Positions 33,080-41,709 of a DNA stretch of 64,000 nt are shown here, in pieces. The stretch comes from an uncultured Clostridium sp. (GTDB lineage Bacteria > Bacillota > Clostridia > Lachnospirales > Lachnospiraceae): the NCBI RefSeq assembly GCF_900547735.1, contig NZ_URHZ01000004.1, positions 55,052 through 119,051 of the forward strand, written 5' to 3'. Position 1 is the stretch's first letter; the number at the start of each line of letters is the position of its first letter. A model generated the notes under the pieces. That model had not been told where the DNA came from. It did not search any database and saw nothing but the letters and a program-made list of their open reading frames with translations. The translations under genes were made by a program, and so were the position numbers.

Positions 33080-33795
33080 ATTATGAAGGACAAGTCACAC
33101 ATAAAGTAATCTCTACCACGAATACAGGTGGTGTGCCGAAACCGAAGAAAATAAAAATCAAGGATGCCGCTTATCTGATGGCAAAGAATCGTCCGTTGAC
33201 GTTATGGGATTTGTTTGAGTTTGATACAGTTACAAGTTTTGCAGATATGTGGATTGCGAATACTCTTGTAGAAAGAATTGATTTATCTGACATTTGTGCT
33301 GTAGAACGTGTTTCCTGTAATGAAATATGTAAGGATTGCTTAAATGTGAAAGAGATAGTGATGCCAAGCATTACACCCGGAACCATCTATAGTGCATTTA
33401 TGGGATGTACATCTATGGAAAATATTGTTTTCCCACAAGACTTTAATGCGAAAATGATAACAGATGCGAGAAATACATTTTCAAATTGCATAAGTTTGAT
33501 AGAACTTGATTTAAGTCTATTTGATTTTAAGATGACAAATTCAACTGTTGGAAATCAGAATTTCTTATATGGATGTAAAAATATAAGAAAATTGTGGGTA
33601 CCATCAGATATCACAATCCGTTCTGTGCAAGAAAAATATGGACTTACATGGGGGATTGGGAATGAAACTTGTTTGATATACACCGATGCAAAAGAAAAAC
33701 CTTCTGCGTGGGGGACTTATTGGAATAGCTGTGCGGCTGGAAAAACACTGACCGTCATATGGGGTGCTACCCATGAAGAATACGAACAGGCATGA
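33076..33795 (+). CDS. BspA-like leucine-rich-repeat protein
   Basis: 239 residues from TTG 33076. The central part contains degenerate leucine-rich repeats of the BspA/DUF285 kind: VERIDLSDICAVERVSCNEI, CKDCLNVKEIVMPSITPGTI, FMGCTSMENIVFPQDFNAKM, FSNCISLIELDLSLFDFKM and NIRKLWVPSDITIRS. Such repeats mediate protein binding, often at surfaces. No signal peptide is seen, so a virion decoration or host-interaction protein is more likely than a secreted adhesin. Placed just before the large terminase gene. Confidence 0.6.
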   Translation: MNYEGQVTHKVISTTNTGGVPKPKKIKIKDAAYLMAKNRPLTLWDLFEFDTVTSFADMWIANTLVERIDLSDICAVERVSCNEICKDCLNVKEIVMPSITPGTIYSAFMGCTSMENIVFPQDFNAKMITDARNTFSNCISLIELDLSLFDFKMTNSTVGNQNFLYGCKNIRKLWVPSDITIRSVQEKYGLTWGIGNETCLIYTDAKEKPSAWGTYWNSCAAGKTLTVIWGATHEEYEQA

Positions 33796-33811
33796 GAGGA
33801 GGGAATAGCAA

Positions 33812-35413
33812 ATGCGAAAACTAAAGAAATACCAACCGACAAACTTTATGACGAAGGAATCGCATTATAGTGAGGAATTAGCGGATTTTGCTGTTGCCTT
33901 TATCGAGAGCCTTTGCCACACCAAAGGCACCTGGTCGGGAAAACCATTTGAACTGATTGATTGGCAGGAGCAGATCATTCGAGATGTGTTTGGAACCATA
34001 AAGCCAAATGGGTACCGTCAATTTAATACAGCTTATATTGAGATACCTAAGAAAATGGGAAAGTCAGAACTAGCGGCTGCTGTCGCACTTCTTCTGACTT
34101 GTGGAGATGGCGAAGAGAGGGCCGAGGTTTATGGATGCGCCGCTGACCGTGGGCAGGCAACCATCGTATTTGATGTGGCTGCCGATATGGTGCGTATGTG
34201 TCCGGCACTAAATAAACGAGTGAAAATACTGGCATCGCAAAAGAGAATTATTTATCAGCCTACCAACAGTTTCTATCAAGTATTATCGGCAGAAGCCTAT
34301 TCCAAGCATGGATTTAACATCCACGGAGTTGTCTTTGATGAACTGCATACGCAGCCAAATCGAAAACTCTTTGATGTTATGACGAAAGGATCTGGAGATG
34401 CTAGAATGCAGCCACTATATTTCCTCATTACAACAGCAGGTACAGATACCAATTCTATCTGCTATGAAACTCATCAGAAGGCAAAGGATATCTTAGAGGG
34501 GAGAAAGCATGATACGACATTTTATCCTGTGATTTATGGTGCAGATGAAGCGGATGACTGGACGGATCCAGAAGTGTGGAAGAAAGCCAATCCATCCCTT
34601 GGCATTACAGTAGGCATGGATAAAGTAGAAGCTGCCTGTGAATCAGCAAAAGAAAATCCGGGAGAGGAGAATTCGTTCAGACAGCTTCGACTCAATCAAT
34701 GGGTAAAACAGGCAATTCGGTGGATGCCAATGGATAAGTGGGATAAATGCTCCTTTGTAGTTAATGAAGATGATTTGGAAGGACGTGTATGTTATGGCGG
34801 TCTTGACCTTTCTTCAACCACAGATATTACCGCCTTTGCTTTGGTATTCCCTCCTCAGGATGAGGAAGATAAATACATGATTCTACCTTACTTTTGGATA
34901 CCGGAGGAAACAATGGATTTAAGAGTCCGAAGGGATCATGTTCCGTATGATGTGTGGGAGCGACAAGGTTACTTGCAGACCACAGAAGGAAATGTAGTCC
35001 ATTATGGTTACATAGAAAAATTTATTGAAAGTCTGGGAGAGCGATTTAATATCCGGGAGATTGCATTTGACCGTTGGGGTGCTGTACAGATGGTGCAGAA
35101 TCTGGAAGGTATGGGATTTACGGTTGTTCCATTTGGACAGGGATTTAAAGATATGTCTCCGCCTACGAAAGAACTCATGAAGCTTACCTTGGAGCAGAGA
35201 CTTGCACATGGTGGACATCCGGTGCTTCGTTGGATGATGGATAACATCTTTATTCGAACTGACCCTGCCGGAAACATCAAGGCAGATAAGGAAAAGTCCA
35301 CTGAAAAGATTGATGGTGCGATTGCTACCATTATGGGACTTGATAGAGCAATCCGCTGTGGGGCAGATAACGGTGCATCTGTTTATGATGAGCGTGGAAT
35401 CTTGTTTATATAG
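33812..35413 (+). CDS. Terminase large subunit
   Basis: 533-residue packaging motor. ATPase: Walker A YIEIPKKMGKSELAAAVALL, Walker B VVFDELHTQPN, and coupling motif FLITTAGTD. C-terminal RNase H-like nuclease: GGLDLSSTTDITAFALVFP with the first Asp and a later acidic residue in KIDGAIATIMGLDRAI. It is of the HK97/cos-type family. ATG 33812 follows GAGAGGAGGG. The partner small subunit is 8.3 kb upstream. Confidence 0.92.
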   Translation: MRKLKKYQPTNFMTKESHYSEELADFAVAFIESLCHTKGTWSGKPFELIDWQEQIIRDVFGTIKPNGYRQFNTAYIEIPKKMGKSELAAAVALLLTCGDGEERAEVYGCAADRGQATIVFDVAADMVRMCPALNKRVKILASQKRIIYQPTNSFYQVLSAEAYSKHGFNIHGVVFDELHTQPNRKLFDVMTKGSGDARMQPLYFLITTAGTDTNSICYETHQKAKDILEGRKHDTTFYPVIYGADEADDWTDPEVWKKANPSLGITVGMDKVEAACESAKENPGEENSFRQLRLNQWVKQAIRWMPMDKWDKCSFVVNEDDLEGRVCYGGLDLSSTTDITAFALVFPPQDEEDKYMILPYFWIPEETMDLRVRRDHVPYDVWERQGYLQTTEGNVVHYGYIEKFIESLGERFNIREIAFDRWGAVQMVQNLEGMGFTVVPFGQGFKDMSPPTKELMKLTLEQRLAHGGHPVLRWMMDNIFIRTDPAGNIKADKEKSTEKIDGAIATIMGLDRAIRCGADNGASVYDERGILFI

Positions 35414-35518
35414 ATTGCCTATTATATACGATTTACAATCAAATTCTTTGGTGCATTATGGTATGGATATCCTATGCATCCTTCTTTATACTTCTTGTTA
35501 CAAAGGAGGAATGGGGCG

Positions 35519-35818
35519 TTGACAAAGGAAGAAAAAATACTACTAAACTATGTTGTGCAGGAACGCATGGATGCACACTATACGAAATTCAAAGAAACCT
35601 ATGGAAAAAGTGATAGAGAACGATACAATGCACAGGCAATTGTATTTAACAAGATTGCAGAAAAATTAAGTCATGAAGACCGTATTAAAATCAACCGTTG
35701 CCTAGATACTATGACAAATCTTATCATTCAAGATAATGAGCGGTATTATCGGGCCGGTGTAGAGGATGGCTTGAGGCTTGATAAAATGATAAAGCAGATA
35801 AAAGAAAAAGAAGATTAA
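35519..35818 (+). CDS. Small helical phage protein
   Basis: 99 residues, start TTG 35519 because AAAGGAGG (35502-35509) is well spaced; the upstream ATG in frame at 35474 lacks a ribosome site. Wholly helical and charged: TKEEKILLNYVVQERMDAHY, AQAIVFNKIAEKLSHEDRIK, YYRAGVEDGLRLDKMIKQIK. Located between terminase and portal. Function not recognised. Confidence 0.6.
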   Translation: MTKEEKILLNYVVQERMDAHYTKFKETYGKSDRERYNAQAIVFNKIAEKLSHEDRIKINRCLDTMTNLIIQDNERYYRAGVEDGLRLDKMIKQIKEKED

Positions 35819-35838
35819 ACACAGTAGTTTGATGACGA

Positions 35839-35869
35839 GCATCTACCAGAAATGGCAGGTGCTTTTCTT
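35839..35869 (+). terminator. Terminator-like hairpin before the portal gene
   Basis: GCATCTACC (35839-35847), loop AGAAAT, GGCAGGTGC (35854-35862), then TTTTCTT. A near-copy lies before the tape-measure gene at 42773. Confidence 0.65.
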
Positions 35870-35896
35870 GTGCCTATTTTTAAGAAGGGAGCGTGA

Positions 35897-37282
35897 ATGC
35901 TTATGGGAATATTATCAGGACTGTTTCGGTCAAGGGATAAGCCTGTGACTGACAGTACAAATGGAAGTGGATATCGCTTCTGGTTTGGTGGTTCTACGGC
36001 TGGAAAACACGTCAATGAACATTCTGCCATGCAAATGACAGCAGTATATGCCTGCGTAAGGATTTTATCAGAATCCATTGCCGGGTTGCCACTTCATTTA
36101 TACAAATATACAGAGCATGGGAGTAAGGAAAAGGCAATGGATAGTTCACTGTATTTTCTCTTGCATGATGAACCGAATCCGGAAATGACATCCTTTGTTT
36201 TTAGGGAAACGCTTATGACGCATCTTTTATTATGGGGAAATGCCTATGCACAGATTATCCGTAATGGCAAAGGAGAAGTGATTGCACTTTATCCACTGAT
36301 GCCAAACAGGATGAGTGTGGATCGGGATGATAAAGGAAATATTTATTATCAGTATCAGATGTCCGATTCCGATGCAAAGACCATGAAACAGGGAACGGTG
36401 ATATTAAAGCCATCAGATGTGCTTCATGTTCCAGGCCTTGGCTTTGATGGTCTGGTGGGATACTCACCCATTGCAATGGCTAAGAATGCTATAGGTCTTT
36501 CCATCGCTACAGAGGAATACGGAGCCAAGTTCTTTGCAAACGGGGCAACACCGGGAGGTCTTTTGGAGTATCCGGGAACGGTTAAAAATCCAGATGCTAT
36601 TCGGGAAAGCTGGAATAAAGGATTTGGTGGCAGTCACAATGCCAATAAGGTGGCAATTCTTGAGGAAGGAATGAAGTACACACCGATTTCTATTTCCCCG
36701 GAGCAGGCACAGTTTTTGGAAACAAGAAAATTTCAGATAGACGAGATTGCTCGAATTTTCCGAGTTCCTCCACACATGGTAGGAGATTTGGAGAAGTCGA
36801 GCTTTTCTAATATTGAGCAGCAGTCCCTAGAGTTTGTGAAATACACACTGGAGCCTTGGCTCGTTCGGTGGGAACAGTCCCTCATTCGGGCGTTGATTCC
36901 ACCAAAGGATAAAAAGGACTATTTTATCAAGTTCAACGTGGATGGCCTTCTTCGTGGCGATTATGCAAGCCGTATGAACGGTTATGCCACAGCAAGGCAG
37001 AACGGATGGATGAGTGCCAATGATATTAGAGAATTAGAAAATCTCGACCTTATTTCTGCTAAAGAAGGAGGGGACTTATATCTGATCAATGGAAATATGA
37101 CAAAGCTTGCAGATGCAGGCATATTCGCAGCCAGCACATCGTCTGGCGGAGAGGAGGAAAAGACTGATGAAGAAGTTTTGGAATTGGAAGAAGAGGATGG
37201 TGACCAATCAGGAGACGAAGGAACAGACACCGGAGAGGACGCTGTTTCTAAACGGAACCATCGCGGAAGAAAGTTGGTTTGA
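35897..37282 (+). CDS. HK97-type portal protein
   Basis: 461 residues forming the ring through which DNA enters the capsid. Signature stretches: AVYACVRILSESIAGLPLHL, MTHLLLWGNAYAQIIRNGKG, GLSIATEEYGAKFFANGATP, RIFRVPPHMVGDLEKSSFSN and IEQQSLEFVKYTLEPWLVRW. The last 45 residues are an acidic tail (EEEKTDEEVLELEEEDGDQS) encoded in a stretch that overlaps the protease gene by 116 bases in another frame. Confidence 0.9.
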   Translation: MLMGILSGLFRSRDKPVTDSTNGSGYRFWFGGSTAGKHVNEHSAMQMTAVYACVRILSESIAGLPLHLYKYTEHGSKEKAMDSSLYFLLHDEPNPEMTSFVFRETLMTHLLLWGNAYAQIIRNGKGEVIALYPLMPNRMSVDRDDKGNIYYQYQMSDSDAKTMKQGTVILKPSDVLHVPGLGFDGLVGYSPIAMAKNAIGLSIATEEYGAKFFANGATPGGLLEYPGTVKNPDAIRESWNKGFGGSHNANKVAILEEGMKYTPISISPEQAQFLETRKFQIDEIARIFRVPPHMVGDLEKSSFSNIEQQSLEFVKYTLEPWLVRWEQSLIRALIPPKDKKDYFIKFNVDGLLRGDYASRMNGYATARQNGWMSANDIRELENLDLISAKEGGDLYLINGNMTKLADAGIFAASTSSGGEEEKTDEEVLELEEEDGDQSGDEGTDTGEDAVSKRNHRGRKLV

Positions 37283-37928
37283 TGATGAGGTCACACCACA
37301 ACTTTTTAAAGAAGAACTGTTAGCTGACAGCGGAGATATTACCGTGTGGATTAACAGTCCGGGAGGTGACTGCGTAGCGGCAGCACAAATCTATAACATG
37401 TTGATGGACTACAAGGGAAACATCACAGTCAAGATTGATGGCATTGCAGCTAGTGCAGCTTCCGTTATTGCGATGGCAGGAACCAAAGTATTGGTATCGC
37501 CTGTATCCATGATGATGATCCACAATCCGGCAACAATGGCCTGGGGAGATTCAAATGAAATGGCAAAGGCAATCGATATGCTTTCCGAAGTAAAGGAGTC
37601 CATTATCAATGCCTATGAAATTAAAACAGGCATGAGCAGGGCAAAGTTATCGCACCTCATGGATGCAGAAAGTTGGATGAATGCCAACAAAGCGGTGGAA
37701 CTTGGATTTGCTGATGATATTTTACAGCGCAATAAGGATACGGAAGATGTAAAGCAACCACAGGTATCCATGATGTATTCACAGGTGGCAGTGACCAATT
37801 CACTGATGGATAAGATTGCAAGGAAATGCCATATCAAAAAATCAGTGACAGAAGAAGTAAAGAAACCAGAAGGAAGAACAGTCGATTCTGCAATGGAGAG
37901 ACTGAACCTAATCAAACAACACATTTAA
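37167..37928 (+). CDS. ClpP-type prohead protease
   Basis: 253 residues. ClpP fold with catalytic Ser in DGIAASAASVIAMAG and His in MMMIHNPATMAWGD; the acid is likely in LMDAESWMNANKAVELGFAD. INSPGGDCVAAAQIYNML forms the oxyanion region. It cuts the delta domain off the capsid protein during head maturation. ATG 37167 follows GGAGAGGAGG and lies inside the portal gene. Confidence 0.88.
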   Translation: MKKFWNWKKRMVTNQETKEQTPERTLFLNGTIAEESWFDDEVTPQLFKEELLADSGDITVWINSPGGDCVAAAQIYNMLMDYKGNITVKIDGIAASAASVIAMAGTKVLVSPVSMMMIHNPATMAWGDSNEMAKAIDMLSEVKESIINAYEIKTGMSRAKLSHLMDAESWMNANKAVELGFADDILQRNKDTEDVKQPQVSMMYSQVAVTNSLMDKIARKCHIKKSVTEEVKKPEGRTVDSAMERLNLIKQHI

Positions 37929-37942
37929 GGAGGAATTTTATT

Positions 37943-39109
37943 ATGACTATTTTAGAATTGAGAGAAAAAAGAAGTAAAGCATGGGATGCTGCAAAGGCAT
38001 TCTTGGATTCACACAGAAGTGAAAAAGGTATCTTAAGCGCAGAAGATGATGCGACCTACACCAAGATGGAGCAGGAAATCAGCGACCTTGGAAAGGAAAT
38101 CACACGCTTAGAGCGTCAGGAGCAGATGGAAGCGGAACTGAACAAACCTGTTAATAAACCGCTCACATCAAAACCGGGCATGGGCAAAGAGCCAAAGGAA
38201 AAGACAGGACGTGCGTCAGAGGATTATAAAAAAGCAATGCTGGATGCACTGCGTTCTAACTTTAAGCGAGTAGATAACATTCTGCAGGAAGGTGTAGATG
38301 CCGATGGTGGTTTCCTTGTGCCAGACGAATACGATCATCGTTTGATTGATGTTTTGGATGAAGAAAATATCGTGCGTTCCCTTGCAACAAAGATTACGAC
38401 CAGTGGAGAACACAAAATCAACATCGCAGCCACGAAGCCTGCGGCATCATGGATTGAAGAAGGTGGAGCATTAACATTTGGAGATGCTACTTTTGACCAG
38501 ATCTTGATGGATGCACATAAACTTCATGTTGCCATCAAGGTGACAGAAGAATTGTTATATGATAATGCGTTCGGTCTTGAAAACTATATCATTACACAGT
38601 TTGGTAAGGCACTGGCAAATGCAGAAGAGGATGCCTTCTTAAACGGAGATGGCACAGGTAAGCCACTTGGTATCTTTGCAGCAACAGGTGGTGGAGTCGT
38701 AGAGGAAACATTAACAGCAGCTATCAAATCCGATGATATGCTTAGTCTTGTGTATGCACTGAAACGTCCATATCGTAAGAATGCATCCTTTATCATGAAT
38801 GATAAGACACTTGCATCTCTTCGTAAGTTAAAGGACAACAACGGTTCATATATCTGGCAGCCATCTTATCAGGCAGGAGAGCCAGACCGTATCCTTGGAT
38901 ATGCAGTTCATACCTCTGCTTATGCACCAGAAGATGCGATTGCCTTTGGTGATTATAAGTATTACAACATCGGAGATCGTGGCACTCGTTCCTTCAAGCA
39001 GTTAAATGAATTGTTTGCAGGCAATGGCATGATTGGATATGTTGCAAAAGAAAGAGTGGATGGAAAGTTAGTTCTTCCAGAAGCAGTACAGATTTTGAAA
39101 CTGAAATAA
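37943..39109 (+). CDS. HK97-family major capsid protein
   Basis: 388 residues. The first 100 or so residues are a helical scaffolding delta domain (MTILELREKRSKAWDAAKAF, EISDLGKEITRLERQEQMEA). The mature part starts near DALRSNFKRVDNILQEGVDA and shows GGFLVPDEYDHRLIDVLDEE and LANAEEDAFLNGDGTGKPLG, hallmarks of the family. The upstream protease should remove the delta domain. AAGGAGG precedes ATG 37943. Confidence 0.92.
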   Translation: MTILELREKRSKAWDAAKAFLDSHRSEKGILSAEDDATYTKMEQEISDLGKEITRLERQEQMEAELNKPVNKPLTSKPGMGKEPKEKTGRASEDYKKAMLDALRSNFKRVDNILQEGVDADGGFLVPDEYDHRLIDVLDEENIVRSLATKITTSGEHKINIAATKPAASWIEEGGALTFGDATFDQILMDAHKLHVAIKVTEELLYDNAFGLENYIITQFGKALANAEEDAFLNGDGTGKPLGIFAATGGGVVEETLTAAIKSDDMLSLVYALKRPYRKNASFIMNDKTLASLRKLKDNNGSYIWQPSYQAGEPDRILGYAVHTSAYAPEDAIAFGDYKYYNIGDRGTRSFKQLNELFAGNGMIGYVAKERVDGKLVLPEAVQILKLK

Positions 39110-39115
39110 GAAAAG

Positions 39116-39146
39116 GCAGTGTCGTTTCCAAGTGAAATGGCACTGC
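39116..39146 (+). promoter_or_regulatory. Stable hairpin after the capsid gene
   Basis: GCAGTG (39116-39121) pairs with CACTGC (39141-39146) and the stem continues through TTTC/GAAA to a 5-base loop, about 13 pairs in all. No T-tract. Likely an mRNA stabiliser or partial attenuator that keeps capsid mRNA more abundant than downstream genes. Confidence 0.55.
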
Positions 39147-39175
39147 TGAATTTATGATGAGAGGTGGTGACAGAT

Positions 39176-39451
39176 ATGATTGTATCGTTAGAAGAAATGA
39201 AGCAGTATCTCCGTGTGGACTACGAGGACGATGATGCACTCATTCGTGGTTTGATGCTTGGTGCAGTAAAAATCTGTATGGATGTGATGCGTACTGACAA
39301 CGTGGATGATGTCGAAAAGTGTGAAAATGGAAAAGTTGCCGTCATGTATGCCACTGCCTATTTTTATGAACACCGGGAAGAAGCAGACCATCATGCTCTG
39401 ATGATGACACTAAGGGCATTGCTCTTTGGTGACAGGCAGGAGGGATTTTGA
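39176..39451 (+). CDS. Head-tail connector protein (HK97 gp6-like)
   Basis: 91 residues: MIVSLEEMKQYLRVDYEDDD, ALIRGLMLGAVKICMDVM and KVAVMYATAYFYEHREEADH, the helical pattern of gp6/gp15-like adaptor rings below the portal. ATG 39176 has GAGGTGG at 39161. Its stop overlaps the next ATG. Confidence 0.85.
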   Translation: MIVSLEEMKQYLRVDYEDDDALIRGLMLGAVKICMDVMRTDNVDDVEKCENGKVAVMYATAYFYEHREEADHHALMMTLRALLFGDRQEGF

Positions 39452-39783
39452 TGGATATTGCTCTTTTGAATACAAGAATCATGGTTCAGAAAAATGAATT
39501 GGTCGTGGATGACATCGGCAATCACACGAATACATGGACAGACTGGTATTCCTGCTATGCAACCATCAGCAGTGAGTCTCCATCTGAGGAAACAGATGCA
39601 GGGATGGTGGTAGATAACACCAAACTGGATTTTACAATCCGGTGGTGTAAAAATGCGGCGGAAATGACAGCCGATAAACATCGTGTGGCATATGCAGGAG
39701 AGATTTATAACATTCTAGGCATTGACCATATGAATCTGAAAAAGAAATGTATCAAGTTAAAGTGCCAGAAAGTGAGGCGGTAA
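39451..39783 (+). CDS. Head closure protein (SPP1 gp16-like)
   Basis: 110 residues, small beta-barrel type: NTRIMVQKNELVVDDIGNHT, WTDWYSCYATISSESPSEET and AYAGEIYNILGIDHMNLKKK. This is the phage head-tail adaptor pattern that seals the filled head. Overlaps the connector gene by one base. Confidence 0.83.
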   Translation: MDIALLNTRIMVQKNELVVDDIGNHTNTWTDWYSCYATISSESPSEETDAGMVVDNTKLDFTIRWCKNAAEMTADKHRVAYAGEIYNILGIDHMNLKKKCIKLKCQKVRR

Positions 39784-39784
39784 G

Positions 39785-40168
39785 ATGTCTAGTAAAATAT
39801 CGGTGGATGCACTGGCAGATACCGTGATGAAATATATGGATGATTATGCCAAGGTGTCTGCGGAGGATATGAAAAAGGCAGTAAAGAATGCTGGGGATAC
39901 CATCAAAAAGGATATCAGTGCTACTGCACCAAAGGATACAGGTGCTTATGCAAAAAGTTGGGCAGTAAAGAAAACCAAAGAAACCTCTCATGCACTGGAG
40001 ATTACGGTTCATTCTAAAAACCGCTATCAGATTGCTCATCTTTTGGAACACGGCCATGCAAAACGAGGTGGTGGACGTGTGGCAGCAAAACCACATATCG
40101 CTGCGGCAGAGGAGCGTGGCATCACACAGCTTCAAAATGAAATTGAGAGGAGTCTGAAGGATGGATAA
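39785..40168 (+). CDS. HK97 gp10-like tail completion protein
   Basis: 127 residues. DTIKKDISATAPKDTGAYAK and AHLLEHGHAKRGGGRVAAKP are the usual gp10 signatures (a LEHG-type motif and basic loop). It joins head and tail tube. It starts 2 bases after the previous stop and overlaps the next gene by 8 bases. Confidence 0.85.
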   Translation: MSSKISVDALADTVMKYMDDYAKVSAEDMKKAVKNAGDTIKKDISATAPKDTGAYAKSWAVKKTKETSHALEITVHSKNRYQIAHLLEHGHAKRGGGRVAAKPHIAAAEERGITQLQNEIERSLKDG

Positions 40169-40478
40169 AATAGTAGAAATAATAAAGGAGATGAACCTTC
40201 CCTTTGCCTATGATCACTTTGCAGAAGGCGAAGCGAAGGATCCACCGTTTATCTGTTACCTACTTCCAGAAAGTGATAATTTTGGTGCGGATGGAAAGGT
40301 CTATTTTAAAGCCAATGAAGTGCATATTGAACTGTACACAGATACCAAGGACTTATCTGTGGAACAGATAGTAGAAGCTGTGCTTGATGAGCATGGCATT
40401 TTTTATGAAAAGTCCGAAGTGTGGATCGAGAGCGAAAAACTCTATGAGGTCCTATTTATTTTTGAAATGGAGGTCTAA
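40161..40478 (+). CDS. Tail terminator/completion protein
   Basis: 105 residues: MDKIVEIIKEMNLPFAYDHF, DPPFICYLLPESDNFGADGK and VHIELYTDTKDLSVEQIVEA. Pattern and place match the tail terminator family of Gram-positive siphoviruses that caps the tail tube. Confidence 0.75.
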   Translation: MDKIVEIIKEMNLPFAYDHFAEGEAKDPPFICYLLPESDNFGADGKVYFKANEVHIELYTDTKDLSVEQIVEAVLDEHGIFYEKSEVWIESEKLYEVLFIFEMEV

Positions 40479-40483
40479 GACTT

Positions 40484-41104
40484 GTGGGAAATAAAGTAAA
40501 GTATAATTTGAAAAATGTCCATGCTGCGAAAATGACAGAAACAGTGTCGGACGCAGGTGTAGTGACTTACACCTACGCAACACCACAGGCAATACCGGGT
40601 GCAGTCAGCATTAGCTTGGATGCAGAGGGAGAATCTAGTCCCTTCTATGCAGATGGCATCGTTTATTACAGAAGTGTAACCAATAATGGATATAGCGGTG
40701 ATTTGGAAATCGCATTGATTCCAGAGTGGTTTAGAACAGCAATCTTGCAAGAGGTACTGGATGGAAAAGGTGTACTGGTAGAAAACAGTGGTCTTGGGGA
40801 AAGTGTGAAGTTTGCACTGCTCTTTGAATTTGATGGGGATATCAATGCAATTCGTCATGTCTTGTATAACTGCACGGCATCTCGTCCATCTATCGAATCT
40901 GAGACAAAAGAGGATACCATTGAGCCGGGAACGGAAACATTGTCTATTACAGCAGACCCTCGGTCTGATGGGTTGGTAAAAGCACGTACCGGAGATACCA
41001 CAGATACCACGGCTTATGATAACTGGTATAAGAATGTTTATATTAGTTCTGGAGAAAAGGCTGCAGTCATGAAAGCGAAAGCGGAGGTAGTGAAGAATGC
41101 TTAA
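40484..41104 (+). CDS. Major tail (tube) protein
   Basis: 206 residues from GTG 40484 with GGAGG upstream. KVKYNLKNVHAAKMTETVSD, SISLDAEGESSPFYADGIVY and YSGDLEIALIPEWFRTAILQ are typical of phi13/TP901-like tube proteins, which stack as hexamers. The C-terminal part (ETLSITADPRSDGLVKARTG) is conserved too. Overlaps the chaperone gene by 8 bases. Confidence 0.85.
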   Translation: MGNKVKYNLKNVHAAKMTETVSDAGVVTYTYATPQAIPGAVSISLDAEGESSPFYADGIVYYRSVTNNGYSGDLEIALIPEWFRTAILQEVLDGKGVLVENSGLGESVKFALLFEFDGDINAIRHVLYNCTASRPSIESETKEDTIEPGTETLSITADPRSDGLVKARTGDTTDTTAYDNWYKNVYISSGEKAAVMKAKAEVVKNA

Positions 41105-41471
41105 AAAAGAGATTGAAATATGTGGAAAGAAGGTACCGTTTCGTTCTTCAGCAACGGTACCAAGGTTATATCGGGCAAAGTTTAAGCGTGATATTTTTAA
41201 AGATTTGACAAAGCTTGAATCTTCCTACAAAGGAAAAACAGAGGAAGGCGAAGAATTACAGATTGAGGATTTGGAGATATTTGAGAATGTGGCTTATATC
41301 ATGGCCTACCATGCCGACAGTTCTATTCCGGCGGATATTGATGAATGGCTCGACCAGTTCGATATGTTTTCCATCTATGAGGTGCTACCAGAAATCTTAG
41401 AACTTTGGGGACAGAACATGATTACCGATATCGAGTCTAAAAAAAACTTGAAAAAAGTAACCGCGAAATGA
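41097..41471 (+). CDS. Tail assembly chaperone gpG-like
   Basis: 124 residues: VPFRSSATVPRLYRAKFKRD, DLEIFENVAYIMAYHADSSI and MFSIYEVLPEILELWGQNMI. It is the normal-frame product of the G/GT pair that coats the tape measure protein before tail tube assembly. A slippery site near its end allows some ribosomes to enter the -1 frame and add gpT. Confidence 0.88.
   Translation: MLKKEIEICGKKVPFRSSATVPRLYRAKFKRDIFKDLTKLESSYKGKTEEGEELQIEDLEIFENVAYIMAYHADSSIPADIDEWLDQFDMFSIYEVLPEILELWGQNMITDIESKKNLKKVTAK
41441..41447 (+). promoter_or_regulatory. Programmed -1 ribosomal frameshift site
   Basis: The heptamer A-AAA-AAC at 41441-41447 sits in exact phase with the chaperone frame. Slippage gives a reading frame that runs open to 41632. 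A second A-run at 41451-41456 follows. No strong downstream pseudoknot was identified. Confidence 0.88.
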
Positions 41472-41632
41472 CAACCCCACTGTTTCTCCTGCGCTGCGTA
41501 GAGATTGGCATCTCTATTCGGGATTTGGATTTGCTGACTATTGGGTTGGTACTTGATATCTGGACAGAGAAAGGCAATGATAATGTGAAATACAAAAAAG
41601 TCGCAGGGCAGGAGGAATTTGATCGGTTCTAA
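41447..41632 (+). CDS. gpT-like extension made by -1 frameshift (gpGT)
   Basis: The -1 frame encodes 61 residues after the slip, including MTTPLFLLRCVEIGISIRDL, DLLTIGLVLDIWTEKGNDN and EEFDRF, which match the short T domains of siphovirus GT proteins. An ATG at 41468 overlaps the gpG stop (ATGA), so independent start is possible, but no ribosome site precedes it. The fused product would have 178 residues. T recruits tail tube subunits to the tape measure. Confidence 0.82.
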   Translation, partial: LEKSNREMTTPLFLLRCVEIGISIRDLDLLTIGLVLDIWTEKGNDNVKYKKVAGQEEFDRF

Positions 41633-41709
41633 TATGAATTGCGTTGATATGATGCGTGACGGATGTTATACTAAAATCATTAAATTTGAATTTGATGGAG
41701 GGAATCAGA

